64,000 bases of DNA, taken from positions 580,262 to 644,261 of the forward strand of contig RPFO01000938.1 in NCBI GenBank assembly GCA_009746045.1, given 5' to 3'. The notes beneath the pieces are model-generated. The model searched no databases and was not told where the DNA came from. It saw only the letters and a list, made by a program, of their open reading frames with translations. Position numbers and translations under genes: made by a program. Source of the DNA: Mesostigma viride. Its lineage: Eukaryota; Streptophyta; Mesostigmatophyceae; Mesostigmatales; Mesostigmataceae. This document shows, one piece after another, positions 10,820 through 21,247 of this stretch. Numbering within the stretch: the first letter of the stretch is position 1; each line of letters starts with the position of its first letter.

Positions 10820-13361
10820 ATGGCTACCTTTGCGACTGCTGCCGCCGTTGTTTCTCCCTCCTGTGTAGCCGCGCTTTCCATCCCCGCTCCCGTTGCCGTC
10901 CGGAATGATGGGCATCGCGAAGTGCGCGCCGTTGCGCCAAAGGCTGGATCTGCACGGCTGACTTCCACTTTTGTCTCGCGTAGCTGTATATCGTTAAAAT
11001 CCACAATTCGCAGCTGTAACTCAAGAGGTTATGCCGGGGTAGTATGCGCCGGCAAGTCAATTAGGGGGCCAGCTTTTGTCGTCGGCGATGTAAGTTCGAA
11101 AGGCTGCCGTGCGTTCTGCAACCAAGTAAATTTCACTGGAAGAATAGTATTCACTGGAAGGTCTACCGGGCCTCTGCTCTGTCTTTGGGGCCGGTATAAC
11201 AGCGCGGAGTTTCTAACGATGTATTGTAATGTGTGTGCAAACTATCATTTGCGCGTGCATGGCTTTGTGCATCATCGTGCAGAACATTGATACTGACCAA
11301 ATTATTCCGGCCGAGTACTTGACTCTGGTGCCCTCGAAGGTGAGCTGCTATTTTGGTTTTGCCAAACCGCACTGGCTTGGGGAAAATAATATATATTTTC
11401 CGCGTGCCCTGGACAATCAGACAATGCTCTTCCGTCTGGTCCATTGTTGGAAGGCAATCCTGTCCTTTTTGCTGTGCAACTTGCTGCACCTATTTAATTG
11501 TCTGACGTCGATGCTGGCTTGACCTTGTGCACGAGGAATGCTCCTCATGTGCTCAGGAATGGAGCGCGTACGCCCAGGCTGGCTTTTAACTGGATAAACA
11601 GCTAGGGCATGCATTTAGGCTCTACACCATCTATGTGCTGCCTACTCAGGTGTCTAGCATGCCAGTCAGTGACGCAGTACTTATGGACGTTGTCGCTGTC
11701 CCGCTTCCTTGTGCTTCGCCTGGTGCTGCTGCTGCTGAAGTGTCTGATCGCAGTGACGTGCTTGCAATCGGCTATCCGCGTAAATTTGGAACAACAATGC
11801 TGTATATTAAGGGCCTTTCCACATTTGCTGCCATCCAGGCGCGAATTGGGAGGACTCGGATTGGTCCGGGCCGGAAAAATAGGTTTGAGCTTTATTTGGC
11901 GCGGTGAAATAGCGGTGAATTGATCGGGACCTCCTTTCCACAACCAGATCCAATCTGTACCGTCCTGGTGCTTTCCCCGCCGGTTTCAACAACTCGACCT
12001 ACCTTTCTTGACCCTAAATCTGATCGGAACTGGCCGGAACTGCTTTTTGGCAGATCCGGGAGTTCCACCCCAGCTCCGGTCGAAGTTAGAGGTCGCGACC
12101 TAATTGGACGGTCGATTGTGGAAACCGCTAGTTCCGGAACCGGCTGAATTAGGACCCTCGCTGCCCAGAACTTACGAATGCGGAAAGGGCCTAAATATTT
12201 TATATACTACCATAGTATGCGGGTACCCTGATTTTACGTGGGTGCGGTGAAACTAGTAAGCTATGCCACCCCGTTTGATACAGGGCCTTTCCACATATAT
12301 CTGATCATCACCACCCCTACCGCCTGCCAGCGCCACTAGCTGAAAGCTTGCCGGCTGCCCCTACTGACACCATCCCGATGAGTATGGCAAGCTCAGCCGC
12401 TCCGCTTGCCATTGCCCATACCTACCTAACCCATTAAAACGTGTGAATGTGCATGTTTTTATGATCCCCCCCACACCACACACACACACACACCATTATA
12501 TCCAGCCTGACGAGTACGAGAAGCTGGGCAGCTACGCGATGATTGGCCTGCCCGAGAAGTGGGGCCGCTACGTGCAGCCGGGCGAGATGAAGACGCGGTA
12601 CCCCATCATGATTGCGGGGGCCAACTACGGGTGCGGGTCGTCGCGCGAGCACGCGCCCGTTGCCATGGGCGCCTCAGGTGTGTGCATCAACAATAATAAT
12701 TCAATGTCAATAACCACCACAAGAAGGGGTCGCCTTGCTAAGACGTTGTGTGGAGGGTGTGCTGCGGGTGCGTGTAACCATGAGGGGTTGCATGGCACAG
12801 CCGTGGTGTGGAGGGTGTGATGTTAGTTCATCCTTGTTTCGTAGAAGAATGAGTAGAGGAGTAGGAAGACAGGAGAAGGGGGTTTTGATACAGAAAGGTG
12901 GGCAAAAGTGGTTTGAAGGCGCGCTGGTTTGGGTTTGTTGGCCTCTGCTTGATAGGGACTTGTGTGTTTGAGGAGAGTGGATACGCAGGGATGGGGTGAG
13001 GCTGCGCTGGTTTGGTGATATATTGGTCGTTGAAGCTGTCAGCAAACTCTGGCCTGGAGTGGGTATACACGTTCCGCCCATGCTTACTTGCTGGCATCAT
13101 GTCATTGGTCCACATGACACTGTCATCCTGGCCCGCACACATGCGTACGCTTGCTGTAATTGTGTTCCTTTTTACTTAGCACTATGCTGACCTGGCGCTC
13201 TCTGGCTGCCGGCATGCCCCCACGTGGCGCCACCTGGCAGGCTGCAAGGCCGTCATCGCCGAGTCCTACGCCCGCATCTTCTTCCGCAACTGCGTCGCCA
13301 CGTGAGTGTGCTCTTTTCTTGCAGATTCGTCCCAGTGAGGATGAATAAAAGTTACCTGCCC

Positions 13362-13456
<95 letters not shown>

Positions 13457-15207
13457 GGGGGGGGGGGGGGGTGTCTTGCTTCTCGCATGGATACCTACCA
13501 GCCTGCTCCCCCACGTGCCCCTTGGGTCTTGCTGTGAGCATTTGTGTGCATGATGGGCGTGTGCCTGGCACGCTTGCACGTGACGGTGGTGGGTGTTGTC
13601 ACATGGTTTACCAGGGAAGGGGCGGATGGTTGGCAGCAGCACAAATTGCATCTTTGGCACGCTCGGTACCAGTGCCTAGAGTACAAGGTTACGCTCTTAC
13701 GAGGAGGAAACTACAAATGGCTGGATCTCGATGATCAAGCATGCTTGGCCGGGATTTGGAGTAGCACTTTGCTTCTCTGCCGAGTCATGCAACCGAATGA
13801 AACACATGCACGCGGCATCGCTGTACACGCGTTAGTGTGGAGTGGCTGTTATTGGTTTTTGTGGTGCAGGATGCCGCGTTTGGGACCACCCTGCCTGCGT
13901 CGCAGTTGTCACCATTCCCTGCCGTCCTCTGAATCCTTGGCCATCCTTGCCTGTTGCTTTCCCTGCTGGTCTGTCCTTCCGCGGCGGTCCATGGCCTGTC
14001 TGTCTCCTTTGGCTGTTGTTCTTGCCCTGGAACTTTGTTCTGGCAAGTGGCACCCCAGTTATTAGTAGAATCGTAAGGAAATTTCAATGACGTCTGTATT
14101 AGGGCCTCCTTGTCCCTTTGCTTCCTATCTGGCTCCGTAACACTTGTACCTCTAGCGGCGGCTTGTACCTCCATGCAGCACATGTGCGCTGCCCTGTCAA
14201 AGTATTCCGTGATTCCCAGCCTCGATTGCCATCGCTTTCTTCAAATCCATCGATTCTCAGCGGCACGCCGTACCTGTACTTGACGCCGCCCACAGACTTC
14301 TTTAGCAATTTTAATATCTTTTTAAAAAAAGATATAATACCTATGTTTACTTGTCTCCACCCCCCCTACTTCCAGCAGCGAGTGGGGGTAAGTGACGCCC
14401 TATGAGACGCCCGTGTACTTCTAATCGTGGCTTGCACTGAATGTCACTGCGTGCCTCCCTTCCCCTCCATGCATCGTGGCGAGCTGTACCTCTACGAGAC
14501 GCCCGTGCAAGGTTAATAAGATATCTCTATACACCGGTTGTCTCTATTCCCCCTACTTCCAGTGGCGAGCTCTACCCCTACGAGACACCCGTGCGGCTGG
14601 TGGATCACTTCAAGACGGGCGATGACGTGGAGTTGGACGTGGACAACGACAAGGTCATCAACCACACGAGCGGGAAGATCTTCGACCTGCTGCCGCTGGG
14701 CGAGGTGAGCGGTCACTTGTACTTCACTGTACTAGTGTCCAGAAATATAACCAGGAGTCTGGCCAGCTGACGCTGGGTGAGGGAGGGATGTTTTCTTTCC
14801 TTTCTATGCAAGAATGGTAACAGGTATTTTTGCATGTCATTTTACGAAGTGCAGTGGTAAAATGGGAGAGTATTTCATCCTATGGGAGTTAGACCTGTAA
14901 GATGCAGTGCGGCAGTTTTGAGCGCACAGCAGGTGGCCGAGGTGTCTGAGGCAAGGCATAGGTAGGCCGGTTGCCTGGGAGCAGACATCCACAGGTATCC
15001 AGTCCAAGTTCGCAGAGCCTTTAGTTTATCCCAAGATGCTGCTCGGTAAGGGGTTGCTGCTTTGTCTGTTTGGCTGACAGATAGATGGGGCTTGTTTGTG
15101 TGTGCGTTCTCGGCTGTCTTGATGATTTTCACCTTTTGCAGGCTGGCCCTGTCATCGACGCAGGTGGCATTTTTGAGTTTGCCCGCAAGGCAGGCATGAT
15201 CAAGTAA
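10820..15207 (+). CDS. LEU1S: 3-isopropylmalate dehydratase (isopropylmalate isomerase) small subunit, plastid
   Basis: Leucine biosynthesis: with the large subunit it interconverts 2- and 3-isopropylmalate in the chloroplast stroma; this subunit carries the aconitase-type swivel domain. Six exons give an open 255-codon product: 10,820-11,089; 11,283-11,339; 12,506-12,677; 13,241-13,301; 14,563-14,704; 15,142-15,207, all GT-AG and phase-consistent. Residues 1 to ~80 are Ala/Ser/Arg/Val-rich and acid-poor, as in a transit peptide. The mature part begins near GPAFVVGD, then NIDTDQIIPAEYLTLVPSK, GANYGCGSSREHAPVAMG (family signature), AESYARIFFRNC and AGPVIDAGGIFEFARKAGM. The ATG at 10,820 is chosen because it lies outside the LINE and starts the transit peptide. 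Introns are 193, 1,166, 563, 1,261 and 437 bp. The coding frame is intact. Confidence 0.93.
11811..12191. mobile_element. PIF/Harbinger-type MITE in LEU1S intron 2 (381 bp)
   Basis: Terminal inverted repeats GGGCCTTTCCACATTT and (reverse of the right end) GGCCCTTTCCGCATTC are bounded on both sides by TAA (11,808-11,810 and 12,192-12,194), the 3-bp TSD typical of PIF/Harbinger. Subterminal GGAACTGGCCGGAACTGC and GGAGTTCCACCCCAG recur in the 3.8 kb element at 22,995, so this is its deletion derivative. Confidence 0.8.
13364..13471. repeat. (GA)n followed by a 26-G run, LEU1S intron 4
   Basis: (GA)n from 13,364 to 13,446 runs straight into G26 (13,446-13,471). It is intronic; the associated ORFs are artefacts. 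Confidence 0.95.
14366..14604 (+). repeat. Two degraded copies of LEU1S exon 5 acceptor plus exon start
   Basis: The true exon 5 starts at 14,563 after CCCTACTTCCAG. Two earlier degraded copies lie in intron 4: 14,366-14,425 (CCCTACTTCCAGCAGCGAG, then TATGAGACGCCCGTG) and 14,457-14,515 (GGCGAGCTGTACCTCTACGA). Spacing is ~90 bp. Both copies are frame-broken and are not used in the intact reading frame. Confidence 0.75.
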
Positions 15208-15383
15208 ATGGTAGCCCTGAGGGGCTCGTGAGCCTTCTGTTTCCAAAGGTCTTAAGCGAGACATCTAAAGGTATATGTGTAGGTAGAGGTTGCGCTGTTT
15301 ACGAATAAATGCAAGGGACAAGACAAGTTGAAGATTACAAGGAATAGTTGTCTCACTTAACATGAACGAATAATGCTAGGGCC

Positions 15384-15388
15384 TGTAA
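15384..15388 (+). terminator. Probable LEU1S poly(A) signal TGTAA
   Basis: TGTAA, the usual green-algal nuclear polyadenylation signal, lies 177 nt after the LEU1S stop codon. Confidence 0.45.
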
Positions 15389-15750
15389 AGATTGCAAATG
15401 TATTATTTGTAACTGCTGGTTGTCTCTTGGTATTTTTTTGTAAAAATTGATGCCCGTCACATGTGACTATTGTCTCAGTGAATAGTTGTCTCACTTCATG
15501 TGTGACTCTGGCAAATTTTTGTTTCTGTATGTCGTAGCCACCACATCATATGCGGTGACCGATCACCCCGCTTTGTTTTCACGTGATGTTGTTTTTAGTT
15601 ACATCGTATAGGACTCCTGACTCGATTCTGATGTAAAGTTAAATTCAATTATAACAGGACTCCGTTGGGAGATCATGTAGCACGCATTCCATAGCTTAAT
15701 TTCTACGACGCACATGCTGATATAATTTTCCGAAGCTATTACGCAACATT

Positions 15751-16100
15751 GAATTGAATTGAATTGAATTGAATTGAATTGAATTGAATTGAATTGAATT
15801 GAATTGAATTGAATTGAATTGAATTGAATTGAATTGAATTGAATTGAATTGAATTGAATTGAATTGAATTGAATTGAATTGAATTGAATTGAATTGAATT
15901 GAATTGAATTGAATTGAATTGAATTGAATTGAATTGAATTGAATTGAATTGAATTGAATTGAATTGAATTGAATTGAATTGAATTGAATTGAATTGAATT
16001 GAATTGAATTGAATTGAATTGAATTGAATTGAATTGAATTGAATTGAATTGAATTGAATTGAATTGAATTGAATTGAATTGAATTGAATTGAATTGAATT
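15751..16100. repeat. (GAATT)70 pentanucleotide array, retroelement 3' tail
   Basis: Seventy uninterrupted GAATT units. It adjoins GTAACATAACTCCGTTGGGA, the 3' end (minus orientation) of an ORF1-only retroelement. The same junction occurs at 28,499-28,518 with only four units, so the array is an expanded 3' tail of that family ((AATTC)n in the element's sense). Confidence 0.9.
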
Positions 16101-17990
16101 GTAACATAACTCCGTTGGGAGTATATGTAGCACATAGCCCAGAGAAGGGGCATATGGCCTATCATACATTCTAGGCTACTTCATGCAAGGGTGGGAATGT
16201 AAGCTACCCCTGCTCTAGGTGCACCAGGGCACCTGCACCCTCATGGTCTATCACGCTATGCCCGGGTTAGGGGGGAGCATGCCTGTGAGGGAGGAAGATC
16301 ATCATGGCTATACAAGAGCTAGGACATGGCTTCTCGACAGAGAGCATCTCTCTGCATGGCATAGCATGGCTCAATTCTTAATGCAACATCCATGGGGGTC
16401 CCGTTATAGGCAGGGCTTGGCTAAATTCTGTAGACAATATCCATGGGGGCCATTATGGGCGCACATGCGCGTGGGCCACATGCTAGGCTAAGCCTGACTA
16501 ATCTACACTACTGGTATGAATTTCCTAGTCTGGGGTGGCAGGAGGGGGCTGCCAGGGCTTGTGGTCAACGTGGATGACCGCCCCCCTCCAGTATACCGGC
16601 TTCCCCCCTGCGCTGTGCCGGAGCTGAAGGTAGGTCGACCATAGCTCGCGTCGCCGCTGTTGCTGGGCCAGGGTCAAGTCGTCGTCCAGCGTGAAGCGAG
16701 TCCTCGAGAGCTTCTTGCGGCATTTAAGGAACGACAGCTTGTCCGCCATGTACTTAAAGGTGAGGAGCACGGGTGCCGGGCCAGCCTTCCCCCGCGCGCG
16801 GGGGAGGCGGACAGCCGACATGTCCAGCTCACCAGTGAGTAGCATGGGGGCAAGAATGTCGCGCTTAAATGCCTCAAGAAGGCTCGTGGAGGTCTCACCT
16901 GCCGGCTGGTCGAAGTGCTTGACGATGACATTGTGGCTGCGCCGGGCGATGTCGGTTTCCTCGCGAAGGTCGAGGGCTTGTTGCTTTAGTTGTGCCGAGA
17001 TGGTGGAGGTGGTGGAGGTGGTGTGCTGCTTAAGCAAGTCCGCCCAGGTGGAGGGAACATCACTGGCCGGGCCAGCAGGTGCCGGCTGGGCAGCGATTTC
17101 CTGCACCGCTTGGGCGGTGAGGCCGGCGGTGTCATGCAAGCTCTCAAGGGCGGTGGCGGTGGCTTGAAGGCGTTGGTCGAGGTCGAGGAGCTGGGCTTTG
17201 ATGTCGGCAGTGAAGGCGGAAACGGCGGTGGAGGTGGAGGCGGCGGCGGTGGAAATGTGAGGAAGTTCAGCAGTCAGCGTGCCGCCGATTGCTGAAATGT
17301 CGGCAGCAAGGGGGGTCACGTGCTGCTGAAAGGCTTCCGTGAGGATGGAACGGAGGGTGGAGGCGCAGATGGATGGAGCCCAGATCTCGCCGTCAGAGCG
17401 CTGGAGAAGGGAGTTGAGGACGACGTGCTGGAGTTCGGGGCGGGTGCAGCCAAGCATGGCGCCGGAGGCTAGCCAGGGGCTGCCGTTGCTGCAGAGGAGG
17501 CGACCTTGGTCGGAGAGATGGAGGCACAGGTCGTAAAGCGAGGCGTAGAGTAGTCCCCGAAGAAGATGCAGTCCATAGCATCTTCAGGAGACATGTTGTT
17601 CCAGTCGTGATCATCGACCTTGAAAGGGTGGAACCGAAAGCGCGGTTCCGAGGGGCGGGACCATCCTGTTTTGTCGGCTGGGCGGGTGCGTTTCGGGTCA
17701 GGCGATGCCGATGGCGAGGCTTTAAGCCCGGGAGGTTGCTGGGTGGCTACCAGTGCACGACTAGTGTCACCGCTGCCTGCCGGACCTGATGGCGAAGCTG
17801 CAGCCGCAGCTGCCGCATTTTCATGGGCGAGCGCATCCGCCAAACTGCGTTGCGTCAAAGGACGTTTGCTCGTCATATATTGCGTGTTAGATTCGGAAAA
17901 TTATATCAGCATGTGCGTCTTAGAAAGACGAAGCGATAGTGATATTCACGACTAAATTCGGTGCTCAAACGTGAAAGTTATGAGCTCCGA
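16101..17990 (-). mobile_element. ORF1-only (HAL1-like) retroelement, copy A
   Basis: Minus-strand element with 5' UTR at about 17,990-17,880, an L1-ORF1p-like coding region, a ~420-bp 3' UTR (16,520-16,101) and a (AATTC)n tail. No endonuclease or reverse transcriptase follows the ORF, so it would depend on an autonomous LINE. Related copies are at 18,000-20,340, 28,499-29,550 and 53,000-54,545. Confidence 0.7.
16525..17876 (-). pseudogene. L1 ORF1p-like protein of copy A (one frameshift)
   Basis: The N-terminal frame (17,876-17,469; MTSKRPLTQRSLADALAHEN) and the main frame (17,457-16,525, 310 aa) join by a one-base shift near 17,555. The product has a Ser/Pro-rich head, a Thr/Ala/Leu-rich probable coiled coil, an RRM-like segment (around VIVKHFDQPAG) and a C-terminal domain with RKKLSRTRFTLDDDLTLAQQ then YWRGAVIHVDHKPW. 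This order matches L1 ORF1p (coiled coil, RRM, CTD), a nucleic-acid chaperone that packages LINE RNA. Domain calls are by eye. Confidence 0.65.
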
Positions 17991-17999
17991 CAGCCATGG

Positions 18000-20343
18000 C
18001 TACCTCGTGGCTCGTGGCTCGTGGCTATATAGGCACACATGTACATTACGCAACATATGGCGAGCAAACGCCCCTCGACGCAACGCAGCCTGGCGGCTGC
18101 GCTCGGCAATGAAAGTACGTCTACAGCTTCGCCCTCAAGCCTGGCAGGCAGCGGTGACACTAGTCGCGCACTGGTGGTCGCCCAGCAACCTCCCGGGCTT
18201 CATGCCTCGCCTCCAGCCTCGCCTGAGCCCAAACGCAGCCGCCCAACCGAACCGAGCTGGCCTGAGCACGACTTTGACGTCGACGGGTATTTCTCCACCT
18301 TCGACGACGCCAGACCCAGCTATTTCGACATGCCACCCATCCGGATACTGGAGCTCGTGTTTTATGGGTCGCACGCCTCCATTTTCGACCTGTGCCGGCG
18401 CCTTCAAAGCCTTAATCGCCTCCGCACTGGATCGACCTGACGGCCGTTTCTCTCACCGACCTGAGAACCTGACCAACTGGTCCCGCCCCCGCCTTCAGCT
18501 CGCCGCCGGCCTCTTTTCCATCCTTCAGCGCTCCAGATGCCGCGGACCTTTGGGCCCCCTCCCCCTTGACCGAATCCACCTTCCTCCTCCACATCCAAGA
18601 AGCCATCTCATAGCACGTGACGCCCCTAACTGCAGATGTGGCAGCTGTGGGTCGCATGCTGGCTGCTGAGCTCCCCACCATCCCCACCGCCACCGCCACC
18701 CTCCTCGCCTCCACACACACACACACACACACCTCCGCCTCCACCGACTCCATCACCGCCCAGCTCCGCGATGTCCATCGACCAGCGTCTTAAGGACAAT
18801 GCCATCGCTATCGAGGTCCCGCAGAACACCGCAGGCCTCACCGCCCAGGCAGTGAAGGACATTGCCGCCAAGCCAGCCCCTGCTGGCCTGGCCGGCGATG
18901 CTCCTCCCATCACGACCTGGGCCCGCGGACATGCTTAAGCAACACACCACCTCCACCACCTCCGCCGTCGCAGCCCAGCTCCAGCGGCAGACGCTTGACC
19001 TCCGCGAGGAGGCCGAGCTCGCCAAGCGCAGCCTCAACGCCATACTCGAGAACTTCGACATGGAGGAAGGTGAGAGTTCCGAGAAGCTTGCATGTGCGTT
19101 TGAGAGCAAAATCCTTGATATCGCATGGGCCTCCTAGGCCGGAGATTAAGCTGACCGCCCACCGCCTCCCCCGCGCGCGGGGTAAGGCAGGGGCGCCTCC
19201 GCTTCTTCTCATCTGTGAGAGCCCAGCGGACAAGATTTCGTTTCTCAGACGCCACAAGCGGCTCGAGCACACTCCTTTCACCGTGGACAACGACTTGACC
19301 CTGGCGCAGCAACAACGGCGACGGGAGCTATGGCCGACCTACCTCCAGCTCCGGCAGACCAAGGCGGGCCAGCCGGTGTACGTACTGGAATTTAAAAAAA
19401 ATAAATTACAACATGACTCCGTTGTGAGATCATGTAGCACATACTCCCTTCTCACTGTGTATATAGGGTTGAAGGTTCCTTTACTCTGTATTGGCACCCA
19501 CGTGACGCAGTCACGTGCTTATTAATTAATTAATATTCCCGTGGATGGATGGAGGGGGGGGGGGCAAAGCCGCGAAACCGAACTAATCTAACTCTAAGCT
19601 AATCTAATCTAGAAAACCCTATTTATTCTACTCAGCAAAGCGCCCCTTCCGCTTGGTGGGAGGGGGCTTGCCCACAGGGGCGGGCGTATGCGCTGGTTGT
19701 CTCTTTGGTATGAGCCTGGACAATGGTTTTCCACCTCCTCTTGTCCTGCATAGCAGTCCAAGCAAGAGAGAGGGAGTGAATGCGATTTTCAAACTGCGCT
19801 GGGACCACTAGGTCAGCCATCAACTGCTGTGGGTACTGGAATTAAGGGGGCGGCCATCTACGTCGGCCACAAGCCCTGGCACGCGACCCCCTCGACCATC
19901 ACGGCCCCAGCGACTCCAGACGCCCCAGCCGAGGGGAATACAGCAGCAGTAGTGTAGAATAGTTAGACCGTGGCCTTGTACATGCCCGCCTATGACTACA
20001 GGCACTCAGTATACCAGCTGAGGCCTAGCCGCATTTTTAGTCATGTACATGTGTGATCAGAATGTACATGTGTGCCTATGATGACGAGCCACACTCCAGA
20101 TGATGCCTAGCTTTATTTAGTTATGCAGTGCCCATGCAGGGAGTCACTCTCTGCATGCTGAGAAGCTGATGCCCTCGCTCCTGCATAGCTATGCTGATCT
20201 TCCCCCCCATGACAGGCTCCCCCTTAGCTAGTGGGCATAGCTTGATAGATCATGGGGCTGCAGGTGTCCTGGGGCACCTAGAGCAAGGGTCGTTTACATT
20301 CCCACCTAGCTTGCAGGAAGTAGCTTACAATGTATTATTATAG
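18000..20343 (+). mobile_element. ORF1-only retroelement, copy B, with a nested insertion
   Basis: Plus-strand sister of copy A, arranged head-to-head with it. N-terminal frame 18,039-18,440, later frames 18,862-19,137 and 18,995-19,382, then C-terminal codons resume at 19,844 (GGGCGGCCATCTACG) and a 3' UTR runs to about 20,340. It is frame-broken in several places. A (CA)n run lies at about 18,713-18,731. A 441-bp insertion at 19,393-19,833 interrupts the C-terminal domain. Confidence 0.65.
19393..19833 (-). mobile_element. 5'-truncated retroelement inserted in copy B
   Basis: Flanked by an exact 10-bp duplication, TACTGGAATT (19,383-19,392 and 19,834-19,843). Starts with an A-rich tail region and contains a minus-strand fragment encoding MQDKRRWKTIVQAH, also seen at about 26,890-26,950, so it is the 3' end of a LINE family. 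TTAATTAATTAAT occurs at about 19,521. Confidence 0.75.
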
Positions 20344-20780
20344 GCTGACAAGTAGACCCGGCGGGGGCCAAGCCCCCAACTATTTTGGACTCCACAACTA
20401 ATGGAGAATCCTATTCAAGCCCGGCTGCGCGGAGTCTAAATTCCCGTGGCCCGGTGCCAGACTGCCAGTGGCCCAGTGCCCGTGGCCCGGCGCGGCGCCC
20501 GTGGCCCGGTACTGGTTAGTGGCCCGGTGGCTACTGGCTAGTGCGAGTTGTGGCCCGTTGAAATTCCTTTCGTCCCTCCGTTGCTGAAATTTTTTCCCCG
20601 TGGCTAGTTGCCCGTGGCCCGTGGCTACTGGCTTCGCTGCGGTCCGGATAGGAATAATTAGTACGGTGCTCGCTGCGCTCGCTCGCTTCGCTCGCTCGCT
20701 GGGCGCTTCGCGCGTACTGTATCTGCGATATATGAGATTCTTCCGTCAACCTCCGAGTACCCCCTAATGGCTGATTTTTG
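20344..20780. repeat. Low-complexity GC-rich repeat block
   Basis: Recurrent GTGGCCCGGTGCC-type and GCTCGCTCGCTTCGCTCGC-type words with short palindromes and no ORF. Similar to the short dispersed palindromic repeats of volvocalean organelle genomes, but that origin is only a guess. Confidence 0.5.
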
Positions 20781-21247
20781 TACCACGATTTTCTACCTAA
20801 TTTTGCAACCAACGGTCACGAAGCTCGCTTTATATATAGGGGAAAGGATATGTCAAGAAGACAACCAGCGCAGGCCAGAAATCATATGTCGGACCCTCTC
20901 TGGGCTATGTGCTACAGATACTCCCAACGGACTTATCAAGGAGACAACCAGCGTGCGCAGGCCAGAAATCGGGAGAATCCGGACCATGGTAGTAGCTCGA
21001 GCCTGCCGTTATCTTGTCCGCGTGTCCGAGTCGTTCATGATGATGAAGATGAATGGTGATGGAAATGTGTATCCTTGTGCATCGAAATTATGGCTGCCCG
21101 TTACGTGTAGAGCGACTAGATGACCTAGACGGTGGGGCCGGAAACAGCGTGCTTGATCAGGGCGAGTGTTTCGAGCCTAACTGGCCGGGAGTTATGTTCC
21201 TAATTAATTAATTAATTAATTAATTAATTAACTAATTAATTAATTAA
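20781..21247. repeat. Dispersed-repeat fragments and (TTAA)n
   Basis: Contains two copies of a motif (CAAGGAGACAACCAGC and following bases; ~20,856 and ~20,938) also found inverted at ~30,285 and ~31,330, plus a 3'-UTR fragment of the ORF1-only family (CTGGGCTATGTGCTACA). Ends in (TTAA)n at 21,201-21,247. No gene is seen. Confidence 0.5.

Noticed and set aside
12281-12300. Second Harbinger MITE in LEU1S intron 2
   Set aside because: Only a single end-like GGGCCTTTCCACATAT is present, with no partner end and no TAA duplication.
15599-16169. 188-aa ORF of repeated NSIQF units
   Set aside because: Translation of (GAATT)70, present in several frames.
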